The notes beneath the pieces are model-generated. The model saw only the letters and a list, made by a program, of their open reading frames with translations. It was not told the DNA's origin and made no database searches. The translations under genes were made by a program, and so were the position numbers. A DNA stretch of 64,000 nucleotides from Chlorella sorokiniana (lineage: Eukaryota > Chlorophyta > Trebouxiophyceae > Chlorellales > Chlorellaceae): positions 1,984,001 through 2,048,000 of the forward strand of contig CP084610.1 in the NCBI GenBank assembly GCA_025917655.1. Direction: 5' to 3'. Positions 11,678 through 22,000 of this stretch are shown one piece after another (within the stretch, counting starts at the first letter, position 1; each line of letters begins with the position of its first letter).

Positions 11678-14600
11678 ATGATTTTTCTAGCCCAAGCCTG
11701 CAGGGCCGCACAAGGGCCGCTCAGCCGGGGTGCGACAGTCGCCGAGCTTCTGTCGCTGAGCCCCGCGCTTCTGCGTACCTTGAGCACTATCACAGATGAT
11801 GGGGATGCCGATGCGCCATCCCACGATAAGCGTTATGTGGACAGGCTGAAAATCACAGTGCGGGCGGGCAAGGGAGGGAATGGATGCATTAGCTTTTACC
11901 ACAGCGCGGGTCGAGGTGAGATTTACATATGAATGCATCGGTTTATCACCCCGATGGGCGCCCTGCCGCCTGCACCGGCGGCGGCGAACAAGCGGCGGCG
12001 AAGCACGAGGCTGCACATGCTCTCGCACTCGGCGCCTGCAGGTCGTCGGGCTGTTGCGGACGGCGGCAGCGGGGGCCGTGGCGGCGACGTGGTTGTGCGA
12101 GCCGTGGCCGAGTGAGGGCCCAGCAAAGCGCAACCCTGGCCGAACTGCCAATGCTGGCGGTGTCGCTGGGAAGCCATTAAAGATTCTGCTCCAAGCTAGA
12201 ATTGTTCTTGTACAACTGCTTGAAATGCCTTTGGTATGCTCCTCAATGCAGCATGAAGAGCCTGGCGGGCGTGCAGCAGCTGTACAAGGCCGGCGGGGGC
12301 CTGCACGGCAGCAAGCAGCGCCAGCACGGCCGTGCCGGCACGGACGCTGTTGTGATCGTCCCAGTGGGCACGGTGGTGCACCGCCTGCGCCAGCCTGGCG
12401 AGCCGGCAGAAGGCGACGCAGCCGCCGATTCAAAGGGGGCCACCGCAGGCGGGCAGCAGTCCCCAGCGGCGGCAGCGGATGGCGGCGGCAGCGAAGCGGA
12501 GCTTCCGGAGTGGATCCTCCGCTGGCGCAGCCCCTATGCCGGCACCGACGGCAGCGACGGCGAGGCATCCACCAAAGACGGCGACAGCATCAGCGGGCGG
12601 GGATCGGATGCTGAGATGTATGATGCAGGGCCGCCTCAGCAGCAGCAGCAGCAGCAGCAGCAGCATTACAGCTTGCTGGCTGACCTGGCGGAGGCGGGAC
12701 AGGAGGTCGTGGTGGCGCGGGCGCGCCGGCGGGGGCGGGCAACGCGGGGCTGCGAGCTCAGGCGCTGGCGGCTGGGGAGACGCAGGTGGGGAGTGTGCAC
12801 GTGATGGAGGGGGTCTTGGATTCGCTGCCTAGCCAAGCTGCCCGTGGCAATGTGCTTGCTGTGCATGCCGTGCATGTTTGCTCTTGCAGAACGCACGTTG
12901 TATTCAACCTGCAAGTCTGATTCAGCACCCTGCCGCCAGCCGTCGACCCCCTGCCGTCCCCCCCCCCCATACACACCACCACCCCTCTTGCCTACCCTCC
13001 TCCTGTTGCTGCGGCCGCCTGCAGCGTGGAGCACCCGGTGCCAGCGCCCGCCTGCTGTTGGAGCTGAAGCTGCTGGCGGATGTGGGGCTGGTGGGGCTGC
13101 CCAACGCTGGGAAGAGCACGCTGCTGCGCGCGCTGAGCGCCGCCACGCCGCGCGTGGCAGGTGGGGGCGGCGGGGGGTGCCAAGGGGGCGCGCGTACCGC
13201 TGCAACGCATTGCGGCCCAGCACGGCATGGCTTGGTTTGCTGGGAGCGGGAATGGCACAGCATGCTGAGTTTCACGCAGGCGTGCCCACCCTGCTAGCCC
13301 GTCAGTACTACTGCTACCGTCAGTATTAGTGAGCAGGGCCTTGCGTGTGCCTCCCCCTTCCGGTTTGCAGGCTACGCCTTCACCACCCTCACCCCGCAGC
13401 TGGGGGTGGTGCCGCCGCCAATACCCGGCGGGCAGCCGCTGGTGCTGGCAGACATCCCGGGGCTGGTGGCGGGGCGCACACGGTGAGGGGGCGGGCCAGG
13501 ATGTGGGTGCTTGCATGCGCTTCCCGTTCTTCAATCCCAAGCGCGCTACCTGATGACGGCATAAGGCCGAGGGCAGAGGCGCTTTACAATGCTCTGTGCA
13601 TGTGCGTGTTTCGTGTGTGCGCGCTGTCATACATAGTGTGGGCGAGTTGGCGGGCGGCTCGCTTTAGTGGCGTGCTGCCTCAATGCACGGCTGGCAGGCG
13701 GTGCCGCGGCTGTGCCGCCCCCTGCTCGCTGGCCTGCCTGCCACCCTCGACCCTTCCTCCCTCCCCATACATCAATGCATCGCACTTCTCTGCTCCTGTC
13801 CCCCGCAGAACCGCGGTCTCGGCCACCGCTTCCTGCGCCACATAGAGCGCACCCGGGCCCTGGCCTTTGTCCTGGACTGCGAGTCCGGCAGCAGCGCGGG
13901 TGGGTGGCGGCCAGGCGGGGGCAGGACCAGGGCAGCTGCGACGACTCGCGTGTGGGACGCGGGCGCGCTGCGCACGCAGGCGGGGCGGGTGCCTTGGGGG
14001 TGGCCTGCCATGCTCATGGCTCCCAATCGGGGAAGGTCGGTTAGCTCTTGCGCAGAGGAGTGGGAAGGATCGGGGCATATCCTGAGCTTGTCCGTGACTT
14101 GTCGCACCGCCCGCCCCTCTCCTCACCGACCGCGCAGGCGGCCCCGGACCCCGCCCCTGGGAGCAGCTGGCGCTGCTGCAGGCTGAGCTGGCGGCGTACG
14201 CGCCCCGCCTCGCCGCCCTGCCCGCCCTGGTGCTGGCCAACAAGGCGGAGACGCTGCGCACGCCGAGCCGCACGCTGGCCGCGCTGCGCTCCCGCACACA
14301 GCTGCCGGTGAGAGGGAGGCTGTGGGTGGCTGTTTTTGGCCTGGGAAAGCCGACGGCGAAGGGCGGGCGCAGTGCAGGCTGGACGACGGGCAGAGGAAAG
14401 CCCTGGCTGAGGGTGCCCGCTGGGCTCCTGCCCGGGCACCCACCGGCCACCCAGCCTGGCCGCCCCTCCTCTCGGCTGGTGGCCCGCCAACGCAATTCCA
14501 GCACAAATCAATGCGCTCCCCTACGCTTGCAGGTGCTGGCGCTTTCGGCGAGGGAGCAGCGCATGCTGGAGGACGGAGGAGGTGGCTGGCCAGCCATTCA

Positions 14601-14790
14601 GAGCGCTGGCAGCAGCGGCGCCGCCGGCAGGCGCGGCATGGTTTGGCGGGACGGCCTGGCGCCGCTGCGGTACCGCCTTGCCCGCCTGATGCACGAGGCG
14701 GGGGCGTGGACGGAGGCTCCCGTGTGGCAGGAGTACGCCGCGGCAGAGGAGGCGGCAGCTGCACGGTGGCATAGCAGGTCGGGACGCTGA
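11678..14790 (+). CDS. Obg-family GTPase (organellar)
   Basis: Predicted Obg/CgtA GTPase of the type that assists large-subunit ribosome assembly in plastids or mitochondria. The N-terminus ([13 protein letters not shown]) may be an organelle-targeting sequence. The Obg fold is seen as [29 protein letters not shown] and [12 protein letters not shown], but it is interrupted by about 100 acidic, Ser-rich and Gln-rich residues, including a run of about ten Gln. The G domain follows: G1 [10 protein letters not shown]2 region [12 protein letters not shown]3 DIPGL, then [14 protein letters not shown]4 NKAE (where NKxD is usual) and G5 ALSA. The C-terminus ends near ARWHSRSGR. Two frame jumps are apparent, near 12735 in the Obg fold and near 13475 just after G3; one added base at each would restore the conserved sequence. 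Whether it belongs to plastid or mitochondrion cannot be told. Confidence 0.88.
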
Positions 14791-15596
14791 GCGTCGCAGC
14801 AGGTTTTAAACACCGCCCAGCCATATGATATGCGATGTAAACAAGGCCCCACGATTCCAAAGGCAGTGCCGACAATCCTGCAGCCTCCACCCATCATTTG
14901 GGTGCGTGTGGGCTAGGCCGCAGCTGGTCAAGCTGCAGCTGGGCTCTGGGCCTGCACCCAGCAGCCGCACAGCGAGGGGTGCCAGCCAGCAGTGTCACTT
15001 TGTTGGTATGCAGCTTGCGTCCCCGCTGCTTCCGCTGTATTCGCGGCAAGCGATACCAAAAAGATTTCAGATGCTTGCTAGGTTATACACTCAACCCCAA
15101 CCCTGGATGCTAGTGTAGGCTGACCTGCACTTACGTGCTGCAAAGAGCTGCGGGGCAGCGCCTTCTTGTGCCGAAGATGTGTTTTATGTGCTGTTTGTGC
15201 AATAGATCGTCACCTAACTTGTAGGGCTCCCTCCAAGACAAGTTTGGGTCGCGTGACGAGGCCCCAACGCAGACAAGGGGGCACTGCTGGCCATGCGCTG
15301 AGCAGGCGCAGCAGCGGCCGTCGACCCTCAAGTCGCGGTCGACTCAAGGTGGTCGCATAAATAAATGTTAACCTGCAGCGATAAGTCTCCTGCTGGTCTT
15401 TCAGAGCGCCCTGCCGCCGCTTTTTGCTTCCTTGTCGTTAGACGATCGCAACCCTAGCGGGCGGCGGCCAGCAGAGCCAAACTGGCATCCTTATGGCCAG
15501 CTTGTCGGAAACCAGGTGGGCCCTAATCTCACGAGGCCTGCACCTCGGTCGAGGGGTTGGCCTTCGCCCCAGCTTCGAGATGACTTTCCCGAAGGG
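14791..15596. other. Intergenic region downstream of Obg
   Basis: Contains a probable Obg poly(A) signal (TGTAA at 14836). The stretch near 15440-15596 has an open plus-strand frame of about 50 codons with protein-like composition, possibly an outlying exon of the degraded gene copy that follows. No family was recognised. Confidence 0.4.
14836..14840 (+). promoter_or_regulatory. Candidate TGTAA polyadenylation signal (Obg)
   Basis: Plus-strand TGTAA 46 nt after the Obg stop codon. Confidence 0.4.
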
Positions 15597-15976
15597 CGGG
15601 TCTAGTGCGGGTGCACCTGCGGGATGGAAAAGCCAGGACTGTTCGCAGCTATCATGGCTGAAATGATGGCGGCCCACCCAGGCCTACACCGCGGCTGCCT
15701 GGAAGACCACTTGCAGGCGGGACCCGACCAGCAGTGGCTGGCTGCAGATGATGTGGAAAAGCCAGAGGCGGCAGCGTGCTGCAGCGGCAGGACCGTTGCT
15801 TCCGGTTAAGAGGGTGAGGGTGAGCCGGGGCAGTTGCAGACTGGTACGACGACCTGTTCACCAGAGACTCCTTCTCGTCAGGCGAGTGGCAGAAGCAGCA
15901 GTACAATAAAGAGCAGCACGGGCTGGCCACCCGCACCCGAAAAATGAGAGCGGGCTGGATGGCTGATGCTTTCTAG
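15597..15976 (+). pseudogene. Degraded third copy of the 16-18 kb gene family
   Basis: At DNA level 15610-15710 aligns with the 5' part of the leftward gene starting at 17196: the shared pattern reads HLRD.KAR, then IMAE, then HPGLHR in place of DPGLHRRRLED. Relative to that copy there is a one-base length difference, so no single frame covers it. Downstream, after an acceptor-like ttgcag at 15831-15836, an open frame DWYDDLFTRDSFSSGEWQ continues to a stop at 15976. This segment looks like a real exon but matches no family I know. The whole may be a decayed relative or a gene whose model is damaged by an assembly error. Confidence 0.35.
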
Positions 15977-16029
15977 TTGCCTTAAATGCATGCGAAGGGT
16001 GGTTGCCGCTTTTGCGAGGCCTGAAGGGT

Positions 16030-17196
16030 TCAAATGCATCTGTGATGAGATTTGGGGGTGGTCGTGACGGTTTGCAGCATTCTGCCTGCAGGCGGTGTTT
16101 GGGCGGCGTCGGCAGGTGGCGACAGTTGGCCACGCTGCCCCTGGTGCGGCTGCAAGGTGGGCCCTGCAGGGTGTGCGGGTGTTCCTGTTGCAGCGTGTGG
16201 GCGTGCGATGGCTTCCAGCAGGGTGAGCTGCGCAGGCAGGTGGTGTGTGACAGGCGGTAGAGGCAGCAGCTGGTGAGCATGCGGGTGGTTGGCAGTGTGC
16301 GCGCCCTGCCTCCTGTGCTGTTGGCTTGCCTGCCACGGGGTGGCCTGCGCAGCCTGCATGCTTGCGCCTGGGTTTATCGCTGCCAGCTGGCGGCGCACCA
16401 CCGGCATGGCTGCGGCGTCTGTGGCAAACGGCGACAGGGCATGGGTGGCCACGCTGCGGCTCCGGGCCTGGGACCGCGAGCCCCTGCTGGTCATGCTGGG
16501 GGTGGTTGCTGGCGCGGAGGGTGCTGCAGTGGCGGTGGACGCGATCTGTGCGGCGCCCGCACCAGCACGTGATGCGCTGGCAGCGCGCAGCGGCATGGGG
16601 GTGGCACCGCTTGGCCGGCCAGCCGCGGGTGCCGCAGGATCCACAGGCACGCGTGGCTGGCGCGCGGCGGCTCCCTTGGTGACAGACGCAGGGAGTGGAT
16701 CTAAAGCGGCGATTTGCCGGTTGAGGCTGGCATCGGAGTCGAGCTGGCCCGACACGAGGCCGTCCTGCAGGAGGTGGGTGCATGGCGGAGGCAGATGTGA
16801 GCAGCCTGCACATGCTGGTGCGTGGTCGGCATGCTGCATGGCAGAGTTGCGGGCCAAACATAGCAGGCTAGACAGTTGGCTGCATGCTCGACCCAGTAGC
16901 CAGCGGCATGACACCCTACAGCGCTAATTCCCAGCACCCAGCCTCACGATGCGGCTGTTGCCGGCCATGGGGGCTGTCGCCTGTGCTGCAGCCAGCGAGG
17001 CTTTGGGCGCCACGGCACGCAGACGGTGCATGGTGGCCGCTTGCAGCGTGCCAAGTTCATTGCCGTGCCGGTGGATGAACATGGCGATCGCCAAGTCCTC
17101 CAGCCGGCGGCGATGCAGGCCTGGGTCGGCAGCCGTCGCCTCGGCCATGATGGGTGCGAACACCCTGGCCTTCTCATCCCTGAGATGCACCCGCAC
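16030..17196 (-). CDS. Unrecognised protein, left copy of inverted pair
   Basis: I do not recognise the family. Exon 1 (16948-17196) starts MRVHLRDEKARVFAPIMAE and continues through DPGLHRRRLEDL, FIHRHGNELGTLQAATMHRL and an Ala-rich end. A GTGAGG donor follows. Exon 2 starts after CTGCAG at 16764 with DGLVSGQLDSDASLNRQI and becomes Ala/Pro/Ser/Gln-rich. The frame stays open to 16030, but the last part has no counterpart in the other copy and may be intron or UTR. Exons and intron are both highly similar to the rightward copy at 17202, so the duplication is recent. The first 17 residues before AEATAADPG are absent from the right copy. Expression and true 3' end are unknown. Confidence 0.35.
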
Positions 17197-17767
17197 CCCT
17201 CATGCCCGAGACGACGGCTGCCGACCCAGGCCTGCACCGCCGCCGCCTGGAGGGCATGGCCATCGCAATCTTCATCCACCGGCACGGCACTGAACTTGGC
17301 ACGCTGCAAGCGGCCACCATGCACCGTCTGCGCGCCGTGGCGCCCCAAGCCTCGCTGGCTGCAGCGCAGGCGACAGCCCCCATGGCCGGCAACAGCCGCA
17401 TCGTGAGGCTGGGTGCTGGGTCGAGCATGCAGCCAACTGTCTAGACTGCTCTGTTAGGCCCGCAACTCTGCCATGCAGCATGCCGACCACGCACCAGCAT
17501 GTGCGCACTGCTCACATCTGCCTCCGCCATGCACCCACCTCCTGCAGGGCGGCCTCGTGTCGGGCCGGCTGGAGTCTGACTCCAGCCTTTACCAGCACAT
17601 CTCCGCTTTAGATCCACTCCCTGCGTCTGTCACCAAAGGAGCCGCCGCGCGCCAGCCACGTGTGGCGGTGGACCCTGCGGCGCGCGTGGCTGGCCGGCCC
17701 AGCAGTTCCACCCCCATGCTGCTGCGCGCTGCCAGCGCATCACGTGCTGGTGCGGGCGCTGCACAGA
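16545..17767. repeat. Inverted duplication (arms about 0.6 kb)
   Basis: Left arm 16545-17145 on the minus strand matches right arm 17206-17767 on the plus strand, roughly 90% by eye, including the intron. About 60 bp of unmatched sequence lie between the arms. The left intron has an extra stretch of about 35 bp. Similarity stops abruptly after the GAGAAQ codons on both sides. Confidence 0.85.
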
Positions 17768-18126
17768 CCTCGGACATGGCGGCAGTCGCTTCTGCTCCAG
17801 TCCCCGCAACGGCAGCCATGCTCACTGCCACTGCGGCACCCCCACGCCAGCCGCCACCCCTAGCACAAACAGCAGGGCTCGCGGTCTGCTGCTGCTTCTG
17901 AGGTGACCGGCGTCATTTCTGACCTGCAGGTCTGCAGAGGAGGCGGCTGCTTTTGCGACTCACCCTGACCAGGACGCCGCGGCTGTGATCGACACGCAGC
18001 TGGCCTGGGCTGAGGGAATGAAGGCAGTGACGTTGGCTGTCATTCTGCCAACCTGCACCTGCCCTTGCCTGCATCACGCTTGCAGGAGTTTTCAAGGCGC
18101 TGATGGACATGCACATGGAGCCGTGA
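17202..18126 (+). CDS. Unrecognised protein, right copy of inverted pair
   Basis: The family is not recognised. Exon 1 (17202-17402) starts MPETTAADPGLHRRRLEG and includes FIHRHGTELGTLQAATMHRL. Exon 2 begins at 17548 in phase with GGLVSGRLESDSSLYQHI, then an Ala/Pro-rich stretch. Further exon-like blocks are SAEEAAAFATHPDQDAAAV followed by DTQLAWAEGMKAV (17932-18030) and, after an acceptor at about 18086, GVFKALMDMHMEP with a stop at 18126. The joins between these later blocks are uncertain, because the frame closes at 17901 unless a splice or a one-base error intervenes. The terminal block is itself repeated in inverted form just downstream. Confidence 0.35.
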
Positions 18127-18355
18127 GGCATGCAGCACTGGCTTTAGCTCAGCCTTCAGATGTGGACCACCTGCGCCGGCCTGCAAACCATTGCACATAT
18201 ATGTGTCATGTATGTGTCAATGTGTCTTATATGTGCAGTGGTTTGCGGGTCGGCGCAGGTGGTCCACATCTGAAGGCTGAGCTAAAGCCAGTGCTGCATG
18301 CCTCACGGCTTCATGTGCATGTCCATCAGCACCTTTCAAGCGTGATGCAGGCAAG
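18064..18355. repeat. Foldback: inverted copy of the last exon
   Basis: Left arm from 18064 pairs with a right arm ending at 18355; arms are about 140 nt and a short AT-rich TATATGTG-type stretch lies at the centre near 18209. The right arm lacks the acceptor-like bases (gcaggagtttt) present in the left arm, so it is a damaged inverted copy of the terminal exon block. Confidence 0.85.
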
Positions 18356-18388
18356 TGTCCATATATGTGCAAGGGTTTGCAAGTCCCC

Positions 18389-18452
18389 CAAGGAGTGCGA
18401 TAAACGTGAAAGCCCTATGTATATAGGACTTTTACGTTTATGGCACTCCTTG
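18389..18452. repeat. 64-nt near-perfect hairpin
   Basis: The arms caaggagtgc...ctatg and tatag...gcactccttg pair over about 30 bases with only a few mismatches or wobbles and a 2-6 nt loop. Size and pairing resemble a small foldback element or a small-RNA precursor. No gene frame crosses it convincingly. Confidence 0.75.
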
Positions 18453-19020
18453 AGGAAAAGGTTGCCTTGTATGCCTTGCTGCTCTACAACTTTCCTAAAC
18501 ACAGGCCTCCACGCAGCTAAATGGCGCTGCCTTCCTCTCACCAGAAGAATTTGCCTGAGTTTCCCAGCCGTGCTATTTCTCTGCAGGTGGACATCAAAGA
18601 CGGGCATCGCCTCATCACCGAGCGCAGCCTGCCAGCAGCTCTGCTATCCTGCTGATGACATCTTGTTATTTGGTCATTCTTGCGGCTTGTGCAATCAATA
18701 AGCTGACAGTTTTTCCCCACCGCCATCGCGATTCACCTGTTATTCTCTGATCTGATTGTGTCAGCGCTGCCAACTGTGGCATTCCATGGCAAATCCTGGA
18801 CTTCTGCTTGATTTTGTCAGCGATACGTTGTGCCTGCTTGCATTTATTAGATGTACTGACCGTAGCTATGCTTTTTCAGCCAGTGGCGCCGACTGTAGCG
18901 CTTCAACCGCAAGCACTGAACCTCCCCTCCCCTTTGTGCCATGCTTGCTCTGTTAACAGTACTGAAAGTAGCGGTATTGACTGTAGATGATTACACCAGT
19001 GTAAGGCTGGATCTGACAGC
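18453..19020. other. Less GC-rich stretch before the helicase 3' end
   Basis: Contains one exon-like block on the plus strand after ctctgcag at 18586 (VDIKDGHRLITERSLP, stop near 18655), probably left over from the duplicated family, and the helicase poly(A) signal near 18991. Nothing else was recognised. Confidence 0.4.
18991..18995 (-). promoter_or_regulatory. Candidate TGTAA polyadenylation signal (helicase)
   Basis: Minus-strand TGTAA 26 nt after the helicase stop codon. Confidence 0.4.
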
Positions 19021-22000
19021 TCATTTGAACTTGGCCAGGCGCTGCCCAGGCCTGCCGCTGCTGCCTCGCCTGCCGCCGGCAGCTGCCGTGCTGCCTCTGG
19101 CCCCGCCCTTGCTGCCGCTCTTGCTGCCGCTCGCTGCCATTCTGCCCATGCTGCCGCTGCCCTTGCCGCCGCTCATCTCCAGCCGCTTGGCGCCCGCAAT
19201 CCCTTGCTGCCGTGCTTCTGCGCCTTGCGCTCGAGCGCCTTGCGCTTCAGCGTCTCGGGCTTGGGCCTGCGAGGGGTGAAGAGGGGGAAGGGGCAGGTCC
19301 AGAGCAATGTGGGACAGTTTGAAGTCAGGCAACGGGGTGCAGGGCCGGGGTCGCTGACAAGAAAAAGCGCAGGGTGGAGGGCAAGCACGCACGTGTTGGC
19401 AGCGCTGTTGGCGCGGGCCTGGCGGGCTTTTGGCAGGCCACCGCCACCGAGCGCGTCCACAGCTGAAGGCTGTGTGCCAAGGACACAGACATGCACACAT
19501 CCAGACCCACACACACGCGCACGCACTCACCGCATGTGTGGCGGCAGCACCGCCCTGTCGGCGGAGAGGGCGTCCAGTGGCAGGCCCTTCTGCAGCGCCT
19601 CCTCCACCCGCTCAGCCAGCACTCGGTCACCCTTGGCCACTAAGCTTGTGATGCGGCCTGGACAGAGGGGGGGGATGAGCGGCGTGTGTGTATGTTGTGT
19701 GTGGTGTGGTGTGGCGGTGGCGGGTATGAGGAATGGGGATGGGGGGACGGTCGCTCCTCCAGGCAAAGCGGAGATGTTTGTGCAGCCTGATGTTGGAGGC
19801 CGGCAGAAGGGAGAGGAAAGGGCACAGACCGACGATGCAGGGGGGTTGGCGGCATGCCCTAGGTGCCAGAGCAGCCGGCGTGGCGCAACCAGCAGGAGAG
19901 GGCTGCGGCGCTGCATGGGCAGGCGCATGCGCTCCCGCTCCCTCCCTCCCCAGCCCCCTTCCCCTCCATGTAAGAGTACTCCCTCTCCACCCAAGCGGCA
20001 GCAGCAGCGGCAGCCGCATGGAAGCCGGCCAGGCGCACCCGTGGCCCCGCGCGCCGTGCGCCCGTGCGGTGCAGGTAGTCGATGGGGTTGAGGGGGAAGT
20101 CGAAGTTGACCACGTAGTCTACGCGGCCCGGCACGTCCAGGCCGCTGCGGGTGGGAGGGTGGGTGTGGTGTGGGTATGGTGGTGGGTGGATGTGGGGGTG
20201 CGTGGGCGGGTGGGTGGGTGGGTGTGGGTGTGGTGTGTGGGTCCAGGTCACGAACAAAGGACAGGACAAACGGAGGGGTGTGTGTGCGCAGTGGGGTGTG
20301 CATGGAATGCCCCCCATCTCCCGCAACCCCATCCCGGCGGCATCCACCACTGCCGCACGCACGCACAGCACGCACAGCACACGCAGCACACGCAGCACGC
20401 GCAGCGCAGCACCCACCGCGCAGCGAGGTCGGTGCACACGAGCAGCGGCGGGCGCGCGGCGTCGGCGGCTGCAAAGGCCTGCAGCGCCGCGCGCCGCTCC
20501 TCCAGCGGCACGTCGCCGTGGTAGCAGGCGGTGGCCAGGCCGCGCTCCCTCAGGAAGTGGTCGGCTGCGGGGCGGGGGGTGAGGGAGGGTTGGGGTGAGG
20601 GGGTGGGGGTGGGGAGGCGGCGGGGAGGGCGTGCCATCACAGCCACGTTGAGTTTGTCCTTCCCATGCAGAAGAAGCCAGGGGGCAACGCAACCCAATGC
20701 TCGAGGAACGCAAACAGCGTCACATCCTGGGGACGTCCAGCTGTTGCCCCCCCCCCCCCACTACACACAACCCCACCTAACCCACCTGCGCGGCAGCTGG
20801 CCAGGGTGTTGCAGAAGACCATGACGCGCTTGCCCCGCCCCCACTCCCCCTCCACCACCTGGGGAACAGCGATGGAAAAGGGGTCGGGCGATCACGCTGG
20901 GGCATGCCAGGCAGGGGCAGAGGCGCACGCCCTGGGCGGCTCGCGGTGGCGTGCGTGAGGAAAGCGCTGCGGCCTGTTCGGCCGGCGTCGGCGTCCGCGT
21001 CAGGTGCCCTCCCTGCTGCCCTGTCCACGCATCCCCCATCCCTCGAGGGGCGCAGCCTCCTGCCCCGCAGGGGCCCCTCACCTGGATCAGCAGGTCGAGC
21101 TTGTTGGCGGCGGGGGCAGGGGCAGGAAGGAGTGACGCGCTCCCACCACGCCGCGGTGCAGGCTCGACGTCTCCAGCTTGCGCATGCCGGGGAACTCGTC
21201 GTCTGCTCGGAGGGAGGAAAGGGATGACAGGGTCGATTGTCAGTTGCTTTCTTTTGTCTCTTGTCTCAAAAAAAAGGTCGAGGCGAGCAGCAGAATCATG
21301 CTACTCAGGAGAAGGGAGGGAAGCTGGCGAGGGAAGCGCGCTGCAAGAGAAGCAGAGGGAAGGCGCGGGCAAGGAGCGCAGCAAGGGGAGAAGGACAGAT
21401 GCGCGCCCAGGGGCAGCAGCAGGCGACCGCACACGCGGCGGGGTTGGCGGGCGACCCACCTATCAGGCGACGCACTGCCTTGCTCATCGTGGCAGAGACG
21501 AGCAGGCAGCGGGCGGGGGGGGCTTGCTGCGCACCGCCTTCAGTATGGCCTTGACCTGCGGCGTGGCAGGGAGCGGTGCGGTTTGGGGGCAGTGCTGCCG
21601 CACAAAACTTGGGGATGGGGTGCTAGCTGAACAAGGCAGCATAAGAGTTGCCCTGCCGACCAGCAGGGACCGCAGCGTCAGCAGGATGTGCCCGCCGACC
21701 GCTTTGGGTAGCGAGCTAGGTGTCACATGCACTGGCACCACCGCCGCATTAACACCTGGAGTCAGTTTGCCCATTTCACACCCTCAGCCAACAGATGCGG
21801 ATGCAGCAGTGCAGCATGCGCGCATGCAGCTTCCCTGCCGCAAGCGCATCCCCGCCAGATAGAGCGAGGGGAGCCCTGAGGCAGAGGGTGCCGCAGGCAG
21901 CAGCGGCAGGTTGGCGCACGGCCGAGAGGATGCCCCACCTCGGGGCCAAAGCCGCGGTCAAACATCGTGTCTGCCTCGTCCAGCACTACAACCTCCACGT

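Noticed and set aside
15440-18700. Autonomous transposon in the repeat island
   Set aside because: No transposase, reverse transcriptase or recombinase motifs were seen, and no clear target-site duplications; inverted duplication of a host-like gene explains the repeats better.
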